Assembly: GCF_009002475.1 (NCBI RefSeq)
Contig: NZ_AP019860.1
Coordinates: forward strand, 2,294,001 to 2,358,000
Length of the DNA: 64,000 nt
DNA from: Candidatus Uabimicrobium amorphum
GTDB taxonomy: Bacteria > Planctomycetota > Uabimicrobiia > Uabimicrobiales > Uabimicrobiaceae
Direction: 5' to 3'
The translations under genes and the position numbers were made by a program. Each line of letters starts with the position of its first letter. Positions within the stretch are counted from its first letter, which is position 1. The notes below the pieces were generated by a model. The model saw nothing but the letters and a program-made list of their open reading frames with translations, was not told where the DNA came from and searched no databases. This document shows positions 53,742 through 61,661 of this stretch, in pieces.

Positions 53742-54550
53742 TTTGTTCGCGGAAATCCCATAAAGAATATTTTGACATTTAGTTCTAAATTACACTCTTC
53801 GCCTTTAGGATATTTATTATTGGCATCGGCACGTAGAGTAACCGTTCCACTTTTTATAGGAAAATACACAGGAAGTTTCATTAACTTTGATTCACCAGGT
53901 TGTAAATTGATATTTGGGTGGCGAAAAAAGCGTTTACCGTTGAGTAAAAATAAATTGTCAATTCCCACCGCTTCACGCAAACCATAATTGCGAATAACGT
54001 ATTCCACACGAAAGCCATGACGATTTTTCTTAGCGCCAATCGAATCATTTTTTTGTAACTTCATCATGCCATTGATGGGAACTTTTTGTGCGATACGCAG
54101 TGCTTCTATGTGTACATGCGGTTCCTTGGAACTTCCCTTACGGAAACCCTTGAACGCGATGTGTGCTGTAATATCATTATTGCTTTCATCGTCTTCTTGG
54201 ACCCTTGAGAACGCATCGGCGCGCACAATAAGTTCACCGTCTTTTATGTCCAAAACGGCATGATCCCTCATTACCTGCACATCGTTTGATCCTACGGATA
54301 AATTTTTTTGCTGTGCGGCGACCTTGTCATTAAAGTAGCAGATGTTCTCAAAATCTTTTACACCCATAAAACCATCATTGTGGAGATTGTATTCCAACTT
54401 AAAATAACTTTTCCCACTGATACTTTTTTTCGCGACATCGTGAGGTGTGAGGATAATCAGATCGCGAACAGCTGGTTTTCCTGCGATTTTTAAACCATCC
54501 AGGCGTAAATCGCGTTTTTTCTTAGTACCTCTGCAAATTTCCTCTTCCAT
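53738..54550 (-). CDS. Protein with two CARDB-like (Ig-fold) repeats, function unknown
   Basis: 270 residues, no signal peptide or membrane helix. The chain divides into two similar halves (about 14-130 and 140-265), each with YxLHNDG/YVIRNYG, then RADAFSRVQEDDESNND or RADANNKYPKGEECN. That pattern, an adhesion-type beta-sandwich ending in an acidic EDDESNN loop, is that of CARDB domains, which usually occur in exported proteins. A cytosolic form between a rhomboid protease gene and mutL is odd. It overlaps mutL by 4 bases and follows the rhomboid gene by 12. Confidence 0.7.
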   Translation of the reverse strand: MEEEICRGTKKKRDLRLDGLKIAGKPAVRDLIILTPHDVAKKSISGKSYFKLEYNLHNDGFMGVKDFENICYFNDKVAAQQKNLSVGSNDVQVMRDHAVLDIKDGELIVRADAFSRVQEDDESNNDITAHIAFKGFRKGSSKEPHVHIEALRIAQKVPINGMMKLQKNDSIGAKKNRHGFRVEYVIRNYGLREAVGIDNLFLLNGKRFFRHPNINLQPGESKLMKLPVYFPIKSGTVTLRADANNKYPKGEECNLELNVKIFFMGFPRTK

Positions 54551-54562
54551 GGTTATTCCTTT

Positions 54563-55657
54563 CTACTCTAGTTTTCCAGAAGGACGTCCAAGAGTAAAAA
54601 ATTTATTATTTTTCCCCATTGACCAATTTTTTAATACTGGGTATAACAACAATCCTGCTAAAAAACCTCCTAAATGAGCATCCCATGCAATTCCTGTATT
54701 AAACATACTAAGTAAAATTTGAATAATCATCCAGAAAATAAAATAATCATACGCGTGCATTTTAATGAGAACAAAAAAGATCACCGCACCTATTTTCGCC
54801 TTACGGCACGCGTGAAAATATCCGCCCATCAACCCTCCCACAGCGCCACTGGCTCCTAAAAAAGGTACCGAACTGTTGGAGTACAAAAATATGTGAGTCA
54901 GACACGCCACAACACCACATATAAAGTAAAGTAATATGTATTTTAGCGGACCTAAACGATCCTCGACATTATCACCAAAAACATACAAGAAGTACATATT
55001 GCTCAGCAAGTGTAACCATCCCGCGTGCATAAACATACTGGTAAAAAAGTGACTAGTCTTTATATCTTGCGGAATCACGGAGTACTGTAGTGCTTGTGTG
55101 TAGGAAAGCGCTAAAAAAAAGACGACATTTGCAATCAAGAATAATATCGTCACATAAGGCGTTTTTTGCGGCGGAAGGTTAATTTCAACCGGCATACCTG
55201 TAAATAGAGAAAATAAATATTCCTTTATATCTATTTCGCGATCTTCCTCGTATTTTTCGTAATAGGTGTCGTTACATATCATGTAGCGACTTCGAAAATA
55301 CCTCTCGGTTTCTCCCTTGCGGTGATCTGCTTGCTGTTTTTTCTTCAACCATTTAAATTCAATATGACTGATAAATAATCCCTGACAATGAATACAAACA
55401 TCGGGATTTATGTGATGGTACTCTCCCCCACCTTGAATATTTTGCAATGGTGCATGGCATTCCGGACAATCCATATGTAAAACTTTGTGTATAGACTGCT
55501 CAAATTGTCCTGAGGACTTTTTCATTTTGTCGTGTAAGATAAAGTTCCACTTACTTCCCTGGTGCAACCAAAGTCCACAACCGTATATACAGGTATAGCA
55601 CTCTAGCTCATGGTAAGTATGTTTTCCCATGCGACTCTTACACGACGGGCACTTCAT
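54563..55657 (-). CDS. Rhomboid-family intramembrane serine protease with N-terminal zinc-ribbon-like region
   Basis: 364 residues. Residues 1-110 contain two Cys-rich modules (CPSCKSRMGKHTYHELECYT and CPECHAPLQ...CIHCQG), probably zinc-binding and cytosolic. The rhomboid core (about 165-350) has six membrane helices, HAGWLHLLSNMYFLYVFGD, nucleophile Ser in FLGASGAVGG and catalytic His in WDAHLGGFLAGL. It would cut membrane-embedded substrates. The Cys-rich module may recognise a partner or sense metal; that is inference. Its ATG overlaps the stop of the upstream heptosyltransferase gene. Confidence 0.9.
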   Translation of the reverse strand: MKCPSCKSRMGKHTYHELECYTCIYGCGLWLHQGSKWNFILHDKMKKSSGQFEQSIHKVLHMDCPECHAPLQNIQGGGEYHHINPDVCIHCQGLFISHIEFKWLKKKQQADHRKGETERYFRSRYMICNDTYYEKYEEDREIDIKEYLFSLFTGMPVEINLPPQKTPYVTILFLIANVVFFLALSYTQALQYSVIPQDIKTSHFFTSMFMHAGWLHLLSNMYFLYVFGDNVEDRLGPLKYILLYFICGVVACLTHIFLYSNSSVPFLGASGAVGGLMGGYFHACRKAKIGAVIFFVLIKMHAYDYFIFWMIIQILLSMFNTGIAWDAHLGGFLAGLLLYPVLKNWSMGKNNKFFTLGRPSGKLE

Positions 55658-56718
55658 AGCTTGCCTTCCTTTTTTAATATCTTTTCAATATTGGCAAGCA
55701 CTTTATGCGGCGAAAGTTCCTGCATACATGCGTGGTGTGCGTAGGGACAAATCTTTAAATTACACGGCATACATTCCAAGCCTTCATTGCGTGTCACAAG
55801 GGTATTCTCCAACGGCGTTTCGGTATGCCGTGGGTCATTCGGTCCCATCAATACCACCGAAGGAGTACGAAAAGCATGTGCGATGTGTCGTGGCCCCGTA
55901 TCGTTGCACACCAACACGTCCGCTTGTTCGATAAAAGCTTTTAACGTTGTCAATCCCTCGGGTGAAGGTGGATGAATGTAAAACGAACTCTTTGCTAATT
56001 CCGCAATTTCTGTGGTGATTACTTTGTCTTCTGGTCCCGGAACCATCATGATATTTGCCTGATACTTTTCATGCAACAGGTCTATTAGCGTAGCCCAATG
56101 ACGTGCAGGCCACAGCTTGGAAGAACCAAATTTAGCTCCAGGAGTCATCACCATCTTAAACGAAGATGAATTCGTTGCTTTTTGCCAATACTCTTTTGCA
56201 GTGTTGGCCGTTTCTGGCAGGATGGGCAACTCTGGATACAATGATTCGGGAGTCGCATCAATGAGTCCCAAAAGTTTTGCATAGTAACCACCGGTATACA
56301 CCGGCATTTTTTTCCCATTTTCTAAGGGACGCTTTAACGTATCGGTCAACAATATAAATTTACCAAATCTTTCATAACCAATACGCTTTTTGGCTCCTGT
56401 AAAAAAAGCCACAAGCCCTGTGCGGATACTGTTGGGAAAAATAACCGCTAAATCGTACTTATTCTTGCGAAGTTCACGGCGAAAAGCCAATAGGCCGCGA
56501 ACACCTTTGTGTTTTTTCTTTTTATCATAAAAAATAAGATGGTCGTAGTACGAAGCTCCCTCGACTAAGTGTTTCATAAGCGGAGCCATACATAAAGTAA
56601 TTTGCGCTTGAGGATACTTCTTGCGCAAAGCCCTAACAGAAGGTGTACACATGATAAAGTCACCAACCCATGTAGGGCACTGTACGAAAATAGATTGTAT
56701 ATTTAAGTCTTTTGTCAT
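55654..56718 (-). CDS. waaF: ADP-heptose:LPS heptosyltransferase (GT9, WaaF-like)
   Basis: 354 residues. GT9 landmarks: FVQCPTWVGDFIMCTPSVRA at the N-terminus, KRIGYERFGKFILLTDTLKR, GAKFGSSKLWPARHWATLID, and the donor site VCNDTGPRHIAHAFRTPSVV followed by GPNDPRHTETP. This fits the heptosyltransferase II branch, which adds heptose to the LPS inner core at the cytosolic face. First gene of the operon running to pepD; the gene symbol is by family resemblance. It implies that the organism makes LPS. Confidence 0.88.
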   Translation of the reverse strand: MTKDLNIQSIFVQCPTWVGDFIMCTPSVRALRKKYPQAQITLCMAPLMKHLVEGASYYDHLIFYDKKKKHKGVRGLLAFRRELRKNKYDLAVIFPNSIRTGLVAFFTGAKKRIGYERFGKFILLTDTLKRPLENGKKMPVYTGGYYAKLLGLIDATPESLYPELPILPETANTAKEYWQKATNSSSFKMVMTPGAKFGSSKLWPARHWATLIDLLHEKYQANIMMVPGPEDKVITTEIAELAKSSFYIHPPSPEGLTTLKAFIEQADVLVCNDTGPRHIAHAFRTPSVVLMGPNDPRHTETPLENTLVTRNEGLECMPCNLKICPYAHHACMQELSPHKVLANIEKILKKEGKL

Positions 56719-56858
56719 AATATATATACGTAAAAAAGTTTTGGTTTTGCTATTTTTCTAAAAGCTACACATAATAGAATAGAGTATTTTGTTTGTGGGC
56801 CTTATAGTATATAATGCCGCCTTTTTATTTCCAAATAAAATTTATGTGGAAAAACACC

Positions 56859-58019
56859 ATGAATGTCGAAGAAAAACTTTACAAACTAACACAGATAGGT
56901 ATTGCACTTTCACGCGAACGAAATTTAAGAGTGCTATTATCAAAAATTCTTTCCGAAGCGCGTGCATTCACAAATGCAGAAGGTGGAAGTTTGTACATCC
57001 ACCGCGATGGCAAACTCACGTTCGCCGTTAGTCAAAACGATGTACTGTATTCACAACAAGACACTGTACGCTGTAAAGTATTCCGCGGCAAAACTTTAGA
57101 CATAGGAAACAATAGTATTGCTGGATACTCTGCTTATACCGGGGAAACAATTAATATCGCCGACGCTTACACGATTCCCAATGATGCACCGTATCACATC
57201 GACCGTAGTTTCGACATCGAAAACCAATACCGCACCAAATCGATGCTGGTAATACCCATGGGGGAAAAAAGCGACGAACTGATTGGGGTTCTCGCGTTGA
57301 TAAACGCACTGGACAACGATGGCAAAATTATTCCTTTTGCCCAAGAATATGAGATGCTCATTGCCGCCCTAGCATCGCAAGCTGCTGTAGCGATTCGCAA
57401 CGCTCAACTCAACCAACACCTACAAGAAGCCTATTTGGATACCATTATGCGTCTATCGCGTGCCGCAGAATTTCGCGATAAGGAGACCGCTTTTCATTTG
57501 GAAAAAATTAGTACTTATTCGGCCATCCTTGCCGAACAATTGGGTTTTCCACAAAAATATGTTGACGATATACGCTACGCAAGTCCCATGCACGATATTG
57601 GGAAAATAGGTATCTCCGATTCGATATTACTAAAACCAGGAAAATTAACCAGTGAAGAATTTGAACAAATGAAACAGCATACCATCTATGGTGCTGACAT
57701 TCTCAAAAATGCCAAATCTGACGTATTGGAATTATCTTTAGAAATTGCACTAACCCATCATGAAAGATACGATGGCTTGGGTTATCCGACGGGACTCAAA
57801 GGAAAAGAAATTCCATGGGGAGGAAGAATCGTTGCTGTTGCCGATGTCTTTGACGCTCTAACATCAAAACGCTGCTACAAGGATGCTTGGGAAACGGACA
57901 AGGCAATAGAATACATAACGGAACTCGCCGGAAAACAATTTGATCCTATCGTGGTGAAGGCTTTCCACACCTCATTAGAAAAAATATTAGATGCCAAAAA
58001 AACTTATGAAGAAAGCTAG
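56859..58019 (+). CDS. GAF-domain HD-GYP phosphodiesterase (c-di-GMP turnover)
   Basis: 386 residues from ATG 56859 (MNVEEKLYKLTQIGIALSRE, the usual family start). In-frame ATGs at 56814 and 56844 exist, but the first overlaps a possible -10 (TATAAT, 56810-56815). A GAF sensor domain occupies about 15-185. The HD-GYP domain (about 200-380) keeps HDIGKIG, the distal HHERYDGLGYP and VADVFDALTSKRCYKDA, so it should degrade c-di-GMP. Soluble. It faces the TPR kinase gene, separated by only 2 bases. Confidence 0.9.
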   Translation: MNVEEKLYKLTQIGIALSRERNLRVLLSKILSEARAFTNAEGGSLYIHRDGKLTFAVSQNDVLYSQQDTVRCKVFRGKTLDIGNNSIAGYSAYTGETINIADAYTIPNDAPYHIDRSFDIENQYRTKSMLVIPMGEKSDELIGVLALINALDNDGKIIPFAQEYEMLIAALASQAAVAIRNAQLNQHLQEAYLDTIMRLSRAAEFRDKETAFHLEKISTYSAILAEQLGFPQKYVDDIRYASPMHDIGKIGISDSILLKPGKLTSEEFEQMKQHTIYGADILKNAKSDVLELSLEIALTHHERYDGLGYPTGLKGKEIPWGGRIVAVADVFDALTSKRCYKDAWETDKAIEYITELAGKQFDPIVVKAFHTSLEKILDAKKTYEES

Positions 58020-58021
58020 GT

Positions 58022-59770
58022 CTATTTTTTTATATTTTTATTGCACTGACGAATAAGCCACTTGACCTGTTGTTTATTGTCAATCCCCAACTCAAGACTG
58101 CGCTGCAAATCAGACTTTGCTTTGGCAAAAGACCGCAAAAGGTAAAAAGCCCGTCCCCTTTTGGCATAAATAAGTGGGTCATTTTTATTGAGTTTCGAGG
58201 CTCTGTTGCAATCCGCGACGACTTTTTCATAGAGACTTAGAGCACTATAGACACCCGCACGGCTTATAAAAAAAGTAGCGTTCGTGGAATCAAGGGCGAT
58301 GGCCCGATCATAATCTTGTAGCGCCTGCGTGTACTTGTTCAAACGAAAATGCACCTCTCCACGTTTACTGTAATAGTAGGCATTGGTGTTGTTAATGGCA
58401 ATGGCCTTATTGTAAAAGTCAAGCGCTAAACTATAATCTTCTCGCGATTGAAACAGTAGCCCTTTACCAAAGTAAGCATCGCTATAACCAGAGTGTTTTT
58501 TTATTGCCGCGTCAAAATGCTTCAAGGCCCTTTCTTCATCTTTATCTAGAAGATGATTGGCCTGAATTAAGTGCATCTCCGCGCGATTATTGCTAAGTAA
58601 GTTGTCTTGTGTCACACGTTCGAAAACTTCGTTATTTACAAGCGTTTTTTGTCCCAACAAATCCGAAACCGTATCTTCAAGTTTGCTTGTTTGTGAAAGC
58701 AAAAAATTGCTCTTACTTTTCAGTATGTAGCAAAAAACCAACAGAGTCACAATGAGTATGAAGCTAACAGTTTGCGAAACGATCAACACCCGCTTAGTTT
58801 TTTGTTCTTTTGCCACAACTTCGTTGATTGCGAGCTGTGCATCTTGTGTTACCTTATATTCATTTGTTGCTTGGTACCCCATATCCTCATAATCAATATC
58901 ATCATGAGTGGAATCATAGTCCTGCAAATCACGATAAACCTGTAGTAATTGCACTCCCAATTCTTTGGCACTTTTGGTGCGTTTCTGCGACTCTTTCTCT
59001 AAGGCTTTTTGCAATACCTGCGAAATCTTCTCATATATAGACGCATATTTTTTATCTTGTATCTTTTCTTTTATCGGCGGAAGTTCATAATCCACCACTT
59101 TATTCAAAGTGCCCGCTAAACTTCCCGTTAAAAATGGCGATTCCTTAAGCCCTAAAATCACTTGATAGATCACCACAGCAATAGAGAAAACATCACTGTT
59201 AAATCGTTCCTTATCGGTGATTTGTTCCGGAGAGATGTATTCAGGCGTTCCGATAATAACTCCCGTTTTTGTAATTGCGCTCAACTCCTTGTTTGTCGTT
59301 TTCGCAATTCCCAAATCCAGAAGCTTGATAATACCCTTTTCCGTAACAATAATATTATCTGGCTTAATATCGCGATGCACAATCTTATTCACATTCAAAG
59401 CCGAAACGGCCTTGCACATTTGCAGAGCAATATTTAATCGCTGCAATAGAGTAAGACGGTGCTCCTTTTCCAGCAATTCCTTCAAAGTAATTCCCGGGAT
59501 ATGCTCCATAACCAAAAAATAGTTACTGCGCTCCTCGAAAAAATCATACGCCATGACAATATTAGGGTGCTTGATAGAACACAAAAATTTGTACTCACGC
59601 TTAAAACGCTCGACAATCTTATCAGAAGTGTGCTTGCACTGCTTAATAGCCACATCCTGGTTGCGGTGGATGTCCTTAGCTAAATAAACGTAGCCAATCC
59701 CCCCTTGCCCAATAATTTTTTCCAGCTTATAACGCTGTTTCAAAACATACTGCTTTTGTTTACCCGTCAT
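58022..59770 (-). CDS. Ser/Thr protein kinase with membrane helix and TPR repeats
   Basis: 582 residues. The kinase domain (about 12-285) has IIGQGGIGYVYLAKD, VAIKQCK, HRDIKPDNII, DLGIAK (DFG replaced by DLG, tolerated in some active kinases) and GTPEYISPEQ. One membrane helix lies at about 327-352. A Ser/Asn-rich linker leads to about five TPRs (415-580: HSGYSDAYFGKGLLF, NNTNAYYYSKRGEVHFR, DPLIYAKRGRAFYLL), probably on the other side of the membrane. The TPR part likely binds partners. Convergent with the HD-GYP gene. Confidence 0.93.
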   Translation of the reverse strand: MTGKQKQYVLKQRYKLEKIIGQGGIGYVYLAKDIHRNQDVAIKQCKHTSDKIVERFKREYKFLCSIKHPNIVMAYDFFEERSNYFLVMEHIPGITLKELLEKEHRLTLLQRLNIALQMCKAVSALNVNKIVHRDIKPDNIIVTEKGIIKLLDLGIAKTTNKELSAITKTGVIIGTPEYISPEQITDKERFNSDVFSIAVVIYQVILGLKESPFLTGSLAGTLNKVVDYELPPIKEKIQDKKYASIYEKISQVLQKALEKESQKRTKSAKELGVQLLQVYRDLQDYDSTHDDIDYEDMGYQATNEYKVTQDAQLAINEVVAKEQKTKRVLIVSQTVSFILIVTLLVFCYILKSKSNFLLSQTSKLEDTVSDLLGQKTLVNNEVFERVTQDNLLSNNRAEMHLIQANHLLDKDEERALKHFDAAIKKHSGYSDAYFGKGLLFQSREDYSLALDFYNKAIAINNTNAYYYSKRGEVHFRLNKYTQALQDYDRAIALDSTNATFFISRAGVYSALSLYEKVVADCNRASKLNKNDPLIYAKRGRAFYLLRSFAKAKSDLQRSLELGIDNKQQVKWLIRQCNKNIKK

Positions 59771-59888
59771 GCCTTACCTTGAAGCAAAATACAATAGAAA
59801 TCAATCCGTCTTAAAAGTAAGTACATTATAGCATCTAAAAACCAGAAATAAATATTTAAACCACGAAAATAAATCGTAAAAAAAACTC

Positions 59889-59917
59889 TTGACAATCCCA
59901 CAACTCTAATATAAACT
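59889..59917 (+). promoter_or_regulatory. Promoter of the tRNA-Val gene
   Basis: A perfect -35 TTGACA (59889-59894), 17-base spacer and -10 TAAACT (59912-59917) place the transcription start near 59924, 7 bases before the tRNA. Confidence 0.7.
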
Positions 59918-59930
59918 ATTCGACTCAATC

Positions 59931-60004
59931 GGACGATTAGCTCAGCTGGCTAGAGTGCCACGTTGACATCGTGGAGGTCACTGGTTCGAGTCCAGTATCG
60001 TCCA
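59931..60004 (+). tRNA. tRNA-Val (anticodon GAC)
   Basis: 74 bases folding as a full cloverleaf: acceptor GGACGAT/ATCGTCC, D-arm GCTC...GAGT, anticodon stem CCACG/CGTGG with loop TTGACAT (anticodon GAC, valine), and T-arm CTGGTTCGAGTCCAG. The 3' CCA is not encoded (TAC follows the discriminator A). A strong promoter and terminator frame it. The integrase gene starts 200 bases downstream, so the 3' end of this tRNA is the likely attachment site. Confidence 0.93.
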
Positions 60005-60019
60005 TACAATGCTAAACAT

Positions 60020-60073
60020 AAAAAAGACAACAAGTTACACCTGATGAGGGAGTAATCTGTTGTCTTTTTTTTT
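60020..60073 (+). terminator. Rho-independent terminator of tRNA-Val
   Basis: AAAAAAGACAACA (60020-60032) pairs with TGTTGTCTTTTTT (60058-60070), and nine T in a row close the structure. The 25-base loop holds no obvious signal. Confidence 0.85.
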
Positions 60074-60203
60074 GGGAAAATTTCCGCTATTCGGTTAGTT
60101 TTTTCGGTTAGTTTGTAAAAAACACCCCAAAAAGGCACCTCAAAACTCCCACCAAGGTTCGCAAAGCATAAACCTCATTTTACAAAATGAAAAGAGGCAT
60201 ATT

Positions 60204-61475
60204 ATGCTTAAAAAATCGAACACCAAACCAATATACGAAGAAAAATACAACGGATACCGACTTCACTTTTATTTTGACAAAAAACAATACCGCTATGGCT
60301 ACATATATAATCAACATGAAGCGCATACAATACAACAAGAAGTGAATAAAATTATTCGTGCAGTAAAAGACGGCTTAATGATACCACCTGAAGATACTGC
60401 GATTGGCGATTTTGTTTTTTCCACAGCGTTCCATCGCTATCACCAAGAATATCCGCAACAACAAGCCAAAAATCTGCCAGATGTCACTTTAGGCGAGCTA
60501 ATGCAGCAATACTTAGATATTCTTATCACAAGCCACAAAAGCAAAAAAAGTATCGATACCGAAAAACTTCACCTGCGCAATCTACAAAGATTTCTGCACA
60601 GTAAAAAGCTAGGTAACCCACAATTAAAAGATATTGACCTACACTTTTTCGAACAATACAAACAATTCCGCTACCAAACCGTACGCACCGACACCGTAAA
60701 CCGCGAAATGGACACCTTCCGTTTACTGTTCCAAAAAGCCGTAGACAATAACTACATCAACGAAAACATTGCACGTAAAATCAAACGCGACCAAAGCCAA
60801 ATCCCACCAGGGCGATTTCGTACCCACAAAGAAATACTACGCCTACTACAAGACAGTAGTTATACAAAAAAAGAAATCGATGAAATCAAACGCTATCGCT
60901 ACTTACTTCCAAAGGAAATAGAAAAAGTCATCAACCTGACAAAAGGAACTTGGCTATATCCTCTAATTGTTACTTACGCTGTCACCGGAATGCGTCGCTC
61001 GGAAGCGTTAGATCTCCAATGGAAAAACATCGATATGCAAAGACAATTCCTGGAAGTAACGTCGCGCAAACAATCCAAAACACACCAAGAAACACTGCGC
61101 ACTATCTATTTTGATGACGCATTTCTCGAAGTACTCAGACTACAAAAACAACAAGCTGGAAATAGTCGGTGGGTATTTCCTAATGAGTCGGGAAACAAAA
61201 GAAGGGCAGACTCTGTAGGTAAAAAATTTCATCGCATAGTCAAAGGCACAGAATTCGAAGGTATTGGGCTGCATTGCTTCAGGCATAGCGTCGCGAGCAA
61301 TTTGGCCAGCAAAGGTGTGGATCAACGCATGATTGACAGCATTCTTGGACATCAAACTGAGGCGATGAGAAGACGATACCGTCACTTGTTCCCTGAAGAT
61401 CAAAAACAAGTACTAGGTAATTGGAACAAAAGCTTTCTGGTATCGGTAAATGATTTCAAGGAGAAAGTTAACTAA
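60204..61475 (+). CDS. Tyrosine recombinase / integrase
   Basis: 423 residues, start set by GAGG eight bases before ATG 60204. An N-terminal Arm-type region and a SAM-like core-binding domain (about 85-195, LGELMQQYLDILITSHKSKK) precede the catalytic domain. The active site is complete: Arg264 in TGMRRSEAL, His357-xx-Arg360 in LHCFRHSVAS, His383 in LGHQTEAM, and nucleophile Tyr392 in RRRYRHLFP. It would integrate and excise the element at the adjacent tRNA-Val. Its own terminator follows at 61537-61569. Confidence 0.93.
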   Translation: MLKKSNTKPIYEEKYNGYRLHFYFDKKQYRYGYIYNQHEAHTIQQEVNKIIRAVKDGLMIPPEDTAIGDFVFSTAFHRYHQEYPQQQAKNLPDVTLGELMQQYLDILITSHKSKKSIDTEKLHLRNLQRFLHSKKLGNPQLKDIDLHFFEQYKQFRYQTVRTDTVNREMDTFRLLFQKAVDNNYINENIARKIKRDQSQIPPGRFRTHKEILRLLQDSSYTKKEIDEIKRYRYLLPKEIEKVINLTKGTWLYPLIVTYAVTGMRRSEALDLQWKNIDMQRQFLEVTSRKQSKTHQETLRTIYFDDAFLEVLRLQKQQAGNSRWVFPNESGNKRRADSVGKKFHRIVKGTEFEGIGLHCFRHSVASNLASKGVDQRMIDSILGHQTEAMRRRYRHLFPEDQKQVLGNWNKSFLVSVNDFKEKVN

Positions 61476-61489
61476 CGTGTCAGCCACGT

Positions 61490-61517
61490 GTCACCCCTGA
61501 CTCGATCAGGGGTCCAG
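61490..61517. repeat. Single REP-like palindrome
   Basis: GTCACCCCTGACTCGATCAG followed by GGGTCCAG is a close relative of the element at 50184-50211, with palindrome CCCCTGA/TCAGGGG around CTCGA. It sits just after the integrase stop, inside the putative element. Confidence 0.7.
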
Positions 61518-61536
61518 CAAACAAGGTATAAAAAGC

Positions 61537-61569
61537 AAAAGCCAGAGGAGCGGAATTCCTCTGGCTTTT
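61537..61569 (+). terminator. Terminator between integrase and replication gene
   Basis: A perfect 13-bp stem (AAAAGCCAGAGGA / TCCTCTGGCTTTT) with a 7-base loop, ending in four T, 62 bases past the integrase stop. It separates the two transcripts. Confidence 0.75.
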
Positions 61570-61589
61570 AAATAAATTCGTATGTACCC

Positions 61590-61661
61590 CTGGTAAGCAG
61601 GAGATAATTATTTTATAACAAAATTTTCTCCTATTTACCAGCAACAACTAGGAGAAAATAT
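61590..61661 (+). promoter_or_regulatory. Leader with two mutually exclusive hairpins controlling the ribosome binding site
   Basis: Hairpin B pairs ATTTTCTCCTA (61623-61633) with TAGGAGAAAAT (61649-61659), a perfect 11-bp stem that buries the Shine-Dalgarno AGGAG 8 bases before ATG 61662. Hairpin A pairs CTGGTAAGCAGGAG (61590-61603) with CTCCTATTTACCAG (61628-61641): 12 Watson-Crick pairs, one G-U and one mismatch. A and B share 61628-61633, so only one can form; A frees the ribosome binding site. This is the design of a translational switch. The trigger is unknown. Confidence 0.55.

Noticed and set aside
59950..60138. 62-codon minus-strand ORF over the tRNA
   Set aside because: It runs antisense through the tRNA and its terminator and is not credible.
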